Positions 7,617 to 13,687 of a stretch of DNA of 13,992 bases are shown here, one piece after another. Position 1 is the first letter of the stretch; each line of letters opens with the position of its first letter. This DNA is from Phycisphaerales bacterium. GTDB lineage: Bacteria > Planctomycetota > Phycisphaerae > Sedimentisphaerales > Anaerohalosphaeraceae. The notes below the pieces were generated by a model. The model had not been told where the DNA came from and ran no database searches. It saw only the letters and a list, made by a program, of their open reading frames with translations. The stretch lies in NCBI GenBank assembly GCA_011053245.1, contig DRGS01000203.1, positions 1-13,992 of the forward strand, given 5' to 3'. The translations under genes were made by a program, and so were the position numbers.

Positions 7617-7623
7617 CACCTCC
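7617..7623 (-). promoter_or_regulatory. Consensus Shine-Dalgarno site of the secretin gene
   Basis: GGAGGTG on the minus strand lies 4 nt before the ATG at 7612 (6 nt counting from GGAGG). It is by far the best ribosome-binding site in the window, where most genes have only partial matches or rely on overlapping stop/start codons. It decides for the longer secretin start over the ATG at 7564, and suggests the secretin is translated at a higher rate than its neighbours. Confidence 0.7.
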
Positions 7624-7642
7624 ATTTTTCCGTCTCTTTGGA

Positions 7643-8269
7643 CTAATCGTCCTGAGACATTTCTATTGTTACCGTTACGTCTTTCCATTTAAGAACAACT
7701 TTTGATTCAAATACTTCCATCACCTCAAACTCATATATGCGGCCCTTATAATCGACGTCAAATGTAGAACCATTCGATAAGAGCCTCTCTGCAATAAAGA
7801 CTTCGCCTTTGCCGGATTCGTTTCCGACAATAATGGCGTCGACCTTTATTGTTTGTACTATTTGATCTATATTTCGGTTTTGATCGTGTGAAACGCCGTT
7901 TCCCTGCGATCCGCTGCCGGGAACATATCCGCCATCGGGGTCGAGAGGAAAAGCACTGAAGCTATCGGCATCGAAGAAATTACGCGACAGTTTGTCATTT
8001 CTTCCAGATACCACAGGCAGCTCTATGTAGTCTATTTTTATTTCCTCGACGGTTTGCTGCTGCGCATTTTCAATAGCCGCTTGGGTTTGGGCACCTGCCG
8101 CGGATGCGTTATTGCCGGCCTTACTGCTTAAGATAACCCTGACCCACATAAATATCATCAGTGATATCAGTGCCGCGGCAATGATAATCTTTTTCCTGTC
8201 AGCGCCAAAACCGCCAAGCAGGTCAGATGGATTATTAACATTTTGCATTTTTGGATTCATTACTATCAT
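7643..8269 (-). CDS. PilP/GspC-like inner-membrane alignment protein
   Basis: A 208-residue bitopic protein. A short cytoplasmic N-terminus is followed by one transmembrane segment (about residues 27-47, KKIIIAAALISLMIFMWVRV). A low-complexity Ala/Gln linker (51-75), a Gly/Asp-rich segment (109-128) and a C-terminal beta domain (about 138-205) come next. The last matches the GspC homology-region / PilP type: VDAIIVGN, then GEVFIAERLL, a glycine-bearing turn, YEFEVMEVFESKVVLKWKDVTVTI. In pili and type II systems this domain links the inner-membrane platform to the secretin N-domains. The gene sits exactly where pilP is expected, between pilO and pilQ. Unlike canonical PilP it has no lipobox and is anchored by a TM helix, as GspC is. 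Its ATG overlaps the pilO stop (ATGA). The assignment rests on position, topology and the C-terminal domain. Confidence 0.75.
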   Translation of the reverse strand: MIVMNPKMQNVNNPSDLLGGFGADRKKIIIAAALISLMIFMWVRVILSSKAGNNASAAGAQTQAAIENAQQQTVEEIKIDYIELPVVSGRNDKLSRNFFDADSFSAFPLDPDGGYVPGSGSQGNGVSHDQNRNIDQIVQTIKVDAIIVGNESGKGEVFIAERLLSNGSTFDVDYKGRIYEFEVMEVFESKVVLKWKDVTVTIEMSQDD

Positions 8270-8820
8270 ATACTTTCAGTTCTTATTGGCCTGTAATAGA
8301 CGTTGGCTTTTGCCTGCATCCTGACAGTTCCATCGAAGCCTTTGTCGTTTAGCAATTGTATGTGTTCGATCCTGATGAGACGGTCCATTTTCTGAAGGGA
8401 ATTGAACAATTCGTAAATCTGATCGAGTTTGCCGGAGCACTGAATGCTTAAAGGTATGCAGTTAATACTATCGCCGCGGATCTCATCTGAGGGTTGAACG
8501 AGTTGATCGGAAAGACCGTGTGCATTCATGACATTGGCTATCTGCTGCCAGAGAGCGGCAAAGTTTCTACCCTCGGGTATCTGCATGTCATACTTTTCAA
8601 GATCACCGGCAAGGGTTAGAACCTTTTGCCGCATGGCGGGTAATTGCGCAGATTTGATCTTGAGCGATTCGGCCCGGTTCAGGACTTCTGTTTTTTCCTG
8701 ACGGACAGCGGCCCTATGCTTTGCAAGTGGGACATATCGCAGAACGGTAAAGCCGGCAACTATGATAACAGCAACCGTAATTATTATAACTTGTTGTTTG
8801 TCGGGACGGTTCATATTCAT
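8266..8820 (-). CDS. pilO: PilO-like pilus alignment protein
   Basis: A 184-residue protein. A short N-terminus is followed by one TM helix (about residues 10-26, VIIITVAVIIVAGFTVL). A helical, probably coiled-coil stretch follows (33-80), then a ferredoxin-like periplasmic domain (about 90-180; RNFAALWQQIANVMNAHGL, CIPLSIQCSGKLDQIYELFNSL). This is the PilO layout; PilO pairs with PilN to form the inner-membrane alignment complex. ATG at 8820 overlaps the pilN stop codon (ATGA) and AGGA lies 3 nt upstream; a second ATG two codons on is also possible. Sequence identity in this family is low, so recognition relies on topology, length and the pilM-N-O order. Confidence 0.85.
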   Translation of the reverse strand: MNMNRPDKQQVIIITVAVIIVAGFTVLRYVPLAKHRAAVRQEKTEVLNRAESLKIKSAQLPAMRQKVLTLAGDLEKYDMQIPEGRNFAALWQQIANVMNAHGLSDQLVQPSDEIRGDSINCIPLSIQCSGKLDQIYELFNSLQKMDRLIRIEHIQLLNDKGFDGTVRMQAKANVYYRPIRTESI

Positions 8821-9476
8821 GATCCTGTCTGCTTACGCTCAATATAATTTGCTATGTAACATTTAATTTCGAATTCGGTCGCCAGATGACCGCTTATTTC
8901 TCTGTTCCGTGAGAATCCGGGAATTATCCGGCAAAAGTACGCCGAGTCTTCGAGTTTCGCTATCAAACCGGCGACATCGGAGGCATCGGCGGCAACACCG
9001 GCGATCGTAACAAGGAAGCGTGTATTATTTTCGGGCAACGAACTTTTCTCACGAGCCATTCGCGAACCGATCGATACCCTTGATGAAGATTTGCCGGATT
9101 TATCCGTAAATAGTTCGTTGCTAAGTTCGAATCCGCTAAGAACGATCCGTTCCGAAAGAATAAAGCTTACCTCGGCGATCACTGCGGAGATGTCAACACC
9201 TGTGTCCAGCTTGGTTAATATCTCAGCCTTGTTGCTGATCCCGTTAATTGTATTCTCAAGACGATTGAACTCATCGAAAGTGGCGATCTGCGTATTGATC
9301 TTATCTTCAATGGATCGGATGTCGGCTTTGGCATTGGAAATGGAAAGGCCGCTGATAAAACTCCAGATAAGCATAAGCGCAAAAACGCTGCCCATCACAG
9401 CATATTGCCTGTGATAGCTTACGCGGCGTTTTCTGCCAGCCTTATACCATAATGGAATAAAATCAATCTCTCTCAT
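8817..9476 (-). CDS. pilN: PilN-like pilus alignment protein
   Basis: A 219-residue bitopic protein. The N-terminus MREIDFIPLWYKAGRKRR contains the short conserved cytoplasmic motif (I-DFIP / NLLP-type) that in PilN binds the groove of PilM. One TM helix follows (about residues 24-46), then a coiled coil (48-80) and a periplasmic alpha/beta domain ending near residue 215. The start was set at 9476, where AGGA lies 3 nt upstream and the PilM-binding motif begins immediately; an in-frame ATG at 9494 and a further upstream start add only a few residues. This start lies inside pilM, giving a 14-nt overlap, and the stop overlaps the pilO start. Such tight packing implies translational coupling of the alignment complex. 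Confidence 0.87.
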   Translation of the reverse strand: MREIDFIPLWYKAGRKRRVSYHRQYAVMGSVFALMLIWSFISGLSISNAKADIRSIEDKINTQIATFDEFNRLENTINGISNKAEILTKLDTGVDISAVIAEVSFILSERIVLSGFELSNELFTDKSGKSSSRVSIGSRMAREKSSLPENNTRFLVTIAGVAADASDVAGLIAKLEDSAYFCRIIPGFSRNREISGHLATEFEIKCYIANYIERKQTGS

Positions 9477-10581
9477 GGTTCCTGCTTTCGTCATCTGGTA
9501 CATCCCACCCTTTTATACTAAGGCCAACGGCAACGGCCCATTCGCTCATTGCGGGATGTTCGCGTGATATTAGTTTTGCTTTTGACAGATCGAACCCTCT
9601 CAGTGGTTCTGCGACCTTCATTTCTATGCCGAGATGTCGCTTGAGTGCGTTGAGTAAAGTGCTCTCATACGCTTGGTCGCCGGTAAAGATAGCTTGCTCG
9701 GGACGTTCCCCTCGGAATGTCACGGCGTAATACTGGAAGCAAAGGGAAACTTCTTTGGCCAGTTCTTCGATGACATCTCTCATTGCGTCAATGACGGCTT
9801 GGCGTGTGTCAGGATCAAGTGTGTCGTCGGCATTGCTTCTGAGTCTGGAACGAAGGACAGCGGCTTCCTGAGTGGTCATATCCAGGTCGGCGGCGACTTT
9901 CGCATTAAGCTGCTTGCCGGCTATGGGGATCTGTTTGATGAAGGTTATCTGCTGCCCCTTACCGATGATCACGGTAGTGAAATTGTTTCCGACATCGACG
10001 AAAACGCTTACAAGATCGCTGTCTTCCTGTCGCCTTAGCGCTTTTTGAAAACTTCTAAAGAGGGCACATGGTATTGAATCCACGGAAACAGGCGTAAGAG
10101 CCGCTTTTTCAAGCATGGAAAGATGCTCCTTGACGATCTGAGAATCGGCGGCGAAGATAATGACCTCGTTTTTGATCTCATCGCCCTGATAGGCGTTTCC
10201 AGCAACCATATATCTTATCTCAGCGGAATCGGCATCGAGTGAAAAACACTCCTCAACTTCCTGCCGGACAGAATTTTCTATCTGTTCGTCATCGATGCTG
10301 TCAAGTCTGAAACTTTTCACCTTGAGTATATCGTTTGAGAGCGAAGATACGACATCGGTTCCGATGAAGCCACTGCGGGCAAACATCTTCTTGATAGCCG
10401 CAATGGTAAAGTCTTTCCTTTGCTGTGGATCGTCGATGACCGTTGGGTCAAAGTGTGTCTCGTCAGCGGCAACGATATCTATCGCCCCTCCGTTATGTGT
10501 AAGCTGGATCATCCGGATGGAACTGCTGCTGATGTTCAGTCCTATTGGCCCTGCTTTTCTTGTATTTTTTAATCCAAACAT
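9463..10581 (-). CDS. pilM: PilM, actin-like cytoplasmic pilus assembly protein
   Basis: A 372-residue protein of the PilM/FtsA-like actin fold. Recognisable parts are the phosphate-1 region (IGLNISSSSIRMIQL, 13-27), the inserted 1C-type subdomain (LSNDILKVKSFRLDSIDDEQI and IENSVRQEVEECF, about 81-113), the phosphate-2 region (VFVDVGNNFTTVIIG, 193-207) and the adenosine-side loop (AIFTGDQAYE, 297-306). PilM binds the cytoplasmic tail of PilN and links the motor to the membrane platform. Against the usual DIGSSS-type phosphate-1 motif, the aspartate is N16, and the GG of the late loop is GD, so nucleotide hydrolysis may be altered. Start at 10581: AGAGG lies 6 nt upstream and overlaps the stop codon of the preceding pseudopilin gene. 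The C-terminus overlaps pilN by 14 nt. Confidence 0.93.
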   Translation of the reverse strand: MFGLKNTRKAGPIGLNISSSSIRMIQLTHNGGAIDIVAADETHFDPTVIDDPQQRKDFTIAAIKKMFARSGFIGTDVVSSLSNDILKVKSFRLDSIDDEQIENSVRQEVEECFSLDADSAEIRYMVAGNAYQGDEIKNEVIIFAADSQIVKEHLSMLEKAALTPVSVDSIPCALFRSFQKALRRQEDSDLVSVFVDVGNNFTTVIIGKGQQITFIKQIPIAGKQLNAKVAADLDMTTQEAAVLRSRLRSNADDTLDPDTRQAVIDAMRDVIEELAKEVSLCFQYYAVTFRGERPEQAIFTGDQAYESTLLNALKRHLGIEMKVAEPLRGFDLSKAKLISREHPAMSEWAVAVGLSIKGWDVPDDESRNHERD

Positions 10582-10590
10582 AACGAACCT

Positions 10591-11133
10591 CTACTGTATT
10601 GTTACATATCCTGTCACAGGTTCTATATTTACGACTGTCGTATTGGCGTCTGCCTGAAGCGTTATGACGCCGCTGTTGAGCGGAGTAGCTGTCCCCAATC
10701 CGCTGTAGGGGCTGCCGAGATAGTCAAAGCTGATCGTCTGTACTGAATCAAAATCAGCAGTTATAATGCTGACACGGTTCAGCCTTTTTTCGTCTTCGAA
10801 ACTTACAACAAAGCCCATACCTGCACGTTGGGGATGCGCGATAACTCCACCGGAATCGTGTATCTCATAGGAACTTGTCCCGGGGCTGAAAACAACTGAA
10901 TAGCTTTCCTGTCGCGTAATAGCCAGATTCTTTGCGTATTCAAGGTCGGCGGTAATAACATTGGCGGCGGTTTGAAGCTGCATATCGGCGGCGGAGCTTA
11001 CCATTGGTACCGCAAGCATCGCAGCAATGATAAGTATTACCATAACGACAATGATCTCGACCATCGTAAATGCGCAGGCTCGGTTTTTTGTTGTCCTTTT
11101 ACACTTCATACTTGTTCTTTTCTGTTTAACCAT
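10591..11133 (-). CDS. GspH/FimT-like type IV pseudopilin
   Basis: A prepilin of about 180 residues. A positively charged leader (KRTTKNRACA) is followed by the class III signal FTMVEIIVVMVILIIAAMLAVP, with the methylatable Phe and Glu at +5. A helical stretch (ITADLEYAKNLAITRQE) typical of GspH/FimT and a beta-rich C-terminal domain ending GYVTIQ come next. The residue before the cleavage site is Ala, not the usual Gly. Three starts are possible: GTG at 11184 (AAGG upstream, very basic 38-residue leader), ATG at 11133 (GGAGG present but about 15 nt upstream, used here) and ATG at 11109 (13-residue leader, weak site). The mature protein is the same in all cases. The gene lies 9 nt before pilM and opens the PilMNOPQ run, whereas the other pseudopilins sit across the intergenic region. 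Confidence 0.85.
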   Translation of the reverse strand: MVKQKRTSMKCKRTTKNRACAFTMVEIIVVMVILIIAAMLAVPMVSSAADMQLQTAANVITADLEYAKNLAITRQESYSVVFSPGTSSYEIHDSGGVIAHPQRAGMGFVVSFEDEKRLNRVSIITADFDSVQTISFDYLGSPYSGLGTATPLNSGVITLQADANTTVVNIEPVTGYVTIQ

Positions 11134-11143
11134 AGTACGGTTA
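11127..11143. promoter_or_regulatory. Dyad-symmetric element at the gspH-like start codon
   Basis: TAACC-ATAGTAC-GGTTA is a 5-bp-arm inverted repeat whose centre is also nearly symmetric. It covers the ATG candidate at 11133. It could fold in RNA as a small hairpin over the start site or bind a dimeric regulator, but it is short and could be chance. Confidence 0.25.
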
Positions 11144-11236
11144 CAATGCCTCCGTTTCTTTTTTCGTCGCTTGGCATAACCCACTTAACGCCTTGAAGGG
11201 GCAATCAGGCCATTTTTTGCTGCCACAGAGACGAAA

Positions 11237-11249
11237 GGCCACCGTGGCC
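11237..11249. promoter_or_regulatory. Perfect 13-bp palindrome GGCCAC-C-GTGGCC, possible operator
   Basis: The arms GGCCAC and GTGGCC are exact inverted repeats around one central base. On the minus strand the element lies directly downstream of a possible promoter (-35 11285-11280, -10 11262-11257), where an operator or a short 5' UTR hairpin would sit. A second GTGGC (minus strand, about 11221-11226) could pair alternatively with the first arm. Function is inference. Confidence 0.4.
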
Positions 11250-11256
11250 CTAATAA

Positions 11257-11285
11257 AATATACAAAATAAAATTCGCAATATGAC
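11257..11285 (-). promoter_or_regulatory. Weak sigma-70-like promoter candidate for the gspH-pilMNOPQ run
   Basis: On the minus strand, TATATT (11262-11257, five of six consensus bases) is preceded after a 17-nt spacer by GTCATA (11285-11280, three of six). Placement in the AT-rich part of the intergenic region, ahead of a long gene run, is the main support. Promoter consensus in planctomycetes is not well enough known to be sure. Confidence 0.25.
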
Positions 11286-11471
11286 ACGATGTCGTTTTTA
11301 ACCCCGCCAAATTGTTATTTTGAAATTTTTTATTTGTTATAATCGATACAGTCATTACGACTGGCCCAAATGGTGGTCTGCAACGAAAATGACGCGAGTG
11401 CTATTACATCAATGAACAATTTTGATAACACAGTTAATATTTTGAGGCGGACATGATTATCGGTCCTAACC

Positions 11472-12617
11472 CTACTGCCTTCTTATGTATTTAAAGAAGG
11501 CATCCCCGATAGGGGTCCATTTCGTATAGACTTCGCTGGCCGTATAAGTCTTTAACGATCCGACCACGGGACCAGCCGTTATCTGGATCGATCCGGTATA
11601 ACCAGGTGTGACAGTTAGAGTACCCGTCCCAACGAACAGTCCGCCAACGATCGTTACATTGGCGGCTGTGTCGCTTACGCTCATTGAGGCGGTCTGCACA
11701 AGGCCGGTTACACTAAGTGTCCCGCCGTTATCTATATCGATATTTCCGTTAACAATAATCGCAGGGAAATTTTTATCGGCGGTGATCGTATTGCCCACAC
11801 CTGTTATTGTAAGATCACCATTGACAACAAGTGTGCCGGTTATCGACACATTGCCGCTCAGCGTAAGGTCGCCATTACAGTAGAGAACGCCAGCGGTATT
11901 TCCACCACCGGGTGTGAACGTAACATTATCACAGTCGCTGATCGCATCGGATGCGTAGAAGTTGCTGCCTATATAGTAGTTGGGAGCGAAATAGCTGATA
12001 TTCATAGCGGGAAAGGTTACCTGCACATCGCCTGCGGGATACAGTTGTCCGGCGGCACTTGTGGTAATGCTATCTGCGAAGACGTCACCGTTTATCGTTC
12101 CGTTATTCGTAACGTCGCCGCCGCACCGCATATCACCATTAACCGTTACGGACGCGGGTATGGTCGTATTCGCCGAGACCCAAAGACCAATACAGGGATC
12201 GAGTCGAAGCCGGGCACTTAAGTTTGAACGCACGATATTCTCACCGCCCTGCTGACGGTATGCCTGACACTCAATATCGTAGGTGCATCTGGGCGTTGCG
12301 CCACCGGAGGCGCGAGTTACCGTTACGTCGTAATAGTCATCTCCAGCTTCTATCTGAAGATCCGTATCGCCCTGCCAGTAACCGACAGCCGAAGTGTCGG
12401 CGTCCTGGGGATTGGTTATCAGCGTCTTTGCATGTGTAAGAGCGGACTGTGCAAGATAATCGATCCGCCCGCGCATGGCAAAGTTATTGCCGATTCGCAG
12501 TTGCGTACTGGAATTGTTCAGGAAGCCCAACGAAATGACGACTATCGCCATTACGATAAAGAGCGTAATAAGCAATGCCGCCCCTGATCTCGAATTGTTA
12601 TTGGCAGTCCGCGTCAT
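11472..12617 (-). CDS. PilX/GspK-like minor pilin with C-terminal beta-helix-like domain
   Basis: A 381-residue protein. The N-terminus MTRTANNNSRSGAALLITLF is the PilX_N / GspK-type signal: a basic leader, a Gly at the likely cleavage site (G12), then a hydrophobic helix to about residue 33 without Glu at +5, as in GspK-type tip subunits. Residues 40-145 are a pilin-like globular part. From about 146 to 355 the chain is Gly/Asn/Thr/Val-rich with short repeating strands (SVTVNGDMRCGGDVTNNGTI, LYCNGDLTLSGNVSITGTLV, IIVNGNIDIDNGGTLSVTGL), resembling a beta-helix or bactofilin-like coil. Six cysteines lie at 111, 117, 142, 165, 229 and 247. The protein ends KWTPIGDAFFKYIRRQ. Its ATG shares one base with the GspJ-like stop codon (TGATG). 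A role as pilus-tip subunit or adhesin is inference. Confidence 0.85.
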   Translation of the reverse strand: MTRTANNNSRSGAALLITLFIVMAIVVISLGFLNNSSTQLRIGNNFAMRGRIDYLAQSALTHAKTLITNPQDADTSAVGYWQGDTDLQIEAGDDYYDVTVTRASGGATPRCTYDIECQAYRQQGGENIVRSNLSARLRLDPCIGLWVSANTTIPASVTVNGDMRCGGDVTNNGTINGDVFADSITTSAAGQLYPAGDVQVTFPAMNISYFAPNYYIGSNFYASDAISDCDNVTFTPGGGNTAGVLYCNGDLTLSGNVSITGTLVVNGDLTITGVGNTITADKNFPAIIVNGNIDIDNGGTLSVTGLVQTASMSVSDTAANVTIVGGLFVGTGTLTVTPGYTGSIQITAGPVVGSLKTYTASEVYTKWTPIGDAFFKYIRRQ

Positions 12618-13249
12618 CAGTCATCATCTCCTGAAACCAACTGACCTGAAGTGTCGATAAGATTGGCCGCCGAACATCTGCGAGCAGCGGATATCTGATA
12701 GCTTTGTAGAACTTCATTTTCCATCAACTGGAAGGATATATCCACGAGTTTGGGATTTACCATAGTCATCTGCATCGAGTAGCATTCAGGAAACAGTGTC
12801 GCGAATCTCTCCGTTGCGATGCTTATAAGGTCGCTTCTGGCCGTACCGTTTTCTATCTCAGCAATGGTCACGGTCGCAGGTTCGTTGGGAAACTCGAGAA
12901 GTTTAAGGGAATTGTCGGATGTATCAGCTTCTATATAGACCAGCTCAGCAGCGTTTATCGCATTATCGTTGTTGTCATCGCTGCGCCACAGCGCTATATC
13001 GTTTGAGGATGTGATCATTGCATGCCGGCTGTTCCTTATGAGATCACCAAGCTTAACAGTAGCAAAGCGTAAAGCCGCCTGATTTGCCGATATTTCGTCA
13101 GTCTCCGAAACACCTGAAGTAAGAGCAAACGCAAGCGTAGCCACCGCCGACAGAATAATAGCTGTTACCATAAGAGCCATCAGCAGCTCAACCAGAGTAA
13201 ATCCCGCCCTGCGGGTATTCGTTTTATTTGGCTTTGCGCTCATCGTCAT
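12617..13249 (-). CDS. GspJ/PilW-like pseudopilin
   Basis: A 210-residue prepilin with a canonical signal: basic leader ending RRAG, cleavage after G16, then FTLVELLMALMVTAIILSAV with Glu at +5. The long helix runs to about residue 75, followed by a beta-rich head. Length and the helix-then-head layout fit GspJ/PilW. Residues 91-102 (DDNNDNAINAAE) match an EF-hand-type calcium loop, with D1, N3, D5, I8 and E12 in place. The ATG at 13249 overlaps the upstream stop codon as ATGA and has GGTGGG shortly upstream, so I use it in place of a longer frame that opens inside the preceding gene. GspJ and PilW are hard to separate on sequence alone. Confidence 0.87.
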   Translation of the reverse strand: MTMSAKPNKTNTRRAGFTLVELLMALMVTAIILSAVATLAFALTSGVSETDEISANQAALRFATVKLGDLIRNSRHAMITSSNDIALWRSDDNNDNAINAAELVYIEADTSDNSLKLLEFPNEPATVTIAEIENGTARSDLISIATERFATLFPECYSMQMTMVNPKLVDISFQLMENEVLQSYQISAARRCSAANLIDTSGQLVSGDDD

Positions 13250-13653
13250 CGTCCCACCAAAGTAGTCAAAATCGCCGCCTCTTCGCCCTTGTAATATACA
13301 GTCACCGTCACCCACACGAGACTGACATCACCTAATGTAGCAGGATCGGGGGTCACACCTCGTCTAAAATCAGAGTATATGGGGTCATCGAGAAAGTTGC
13401 CGTTTGCATCGGTCATAGATCCTTCGGATTCGTAGGCATAGTCAAAGACTTTATCATAGCCCGTGGAAATAACCTTTTCAAGCCTATCTGAGGCAAGTTT
13501 CGTTGCAAGTGTCCTGCGTGCTCCTTCCATCTGTGCAGATGCCCCCGCCGCAAAAGGCAGAAGGACACCCGATGCCGCGATGGACAGCACCACCATTGCT
13601 ATCATAGCCTCTACAAGCGTGAAGGCTTTTCGTTTTTTATGTCTCGTTGTCAT
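13246..13653 (-). CDS. GspI/PilV-like pseudopilin
   Basis: A 135-residue prepilin starting MTTRHKKRKA, then FTLVEAMIAMVVLSIAASGV with Glu at +5. The residue before the cleavage site is Ala (A10) rather than Gly. The following helix (QMEGARRTLATKLASDRLEKV) resembles the GspI-type segment. The head ends in strands LVWVTVTVYYKGEEAAILTTLV. An acidic DANGNFLDD loop precedes these strands and could bind a metal. Start at 13653: the alternative GTG at 13686 would give a longer leader without a better ribosome site. The gene follows the GspG-like gene by 34 nt and overlaps the GspJ-like gene by ATGA. Confidence 0.85.
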   Translation of the reverse strand: MTTRHKKRKAFTLVEAMIAMVVLSIAASGVLLPFAAGASAQMEGARRTLATKLASDRLEKVISTGYDKVFDYAYESEGSMTDANGNFLDDPIYSDFRRGVTPDPATLGDVSLVWVTVTVYYKGEEAAILTTLVGR

Positions 13654-13687
13654 AAATTCTCGCAGTCGTAAAAACGTTGGACACACA

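Larger units (their letters stand above)
11134..11471. other. Main intergenic region, probable promoter for the pilM-Q run
   Basis: This is the only sizeable non-coding stretch in the window, lying between the PilX-like gene stop and the GspH-like gene start. No ORF with a recognisable product is present on either strand. The part from about 11250 to 11345 is strongly AT-rich, unlike the flanking genes. It holds a perfect palindrome (11237-11249), a smaller inverted repeat CAGTC-ATTAC-GACTG (11349-11363) and a weak promoter candidate on the minus strand. No convincing intrinsic terminator was found after the PilX-like gene. Confidence 0.7.

Noticed and set aside
11200..11215. CAATCAGGCCA shared with the loop of the hairpin at 4520-4564
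   Set aside because: An 11-base match between two places is expected many times by chance in 14 kb, and the surrounding bases differ.
11338..11343. Perfect TATAAT on the plus strand in the intergenic region
   Set aside because: There is no good -35 at 16-18 nt and no plus-strand gene downstream. It lies in an AT-rich block where such a match is easily found by chance.
13654..13686. GTG start at 13686 for the GspI-like gene
   Set aside because: The extension only lengthens the leader and lacks a better ribosome site. The ATG at 13653 gives a normal short basic prepilin leader.
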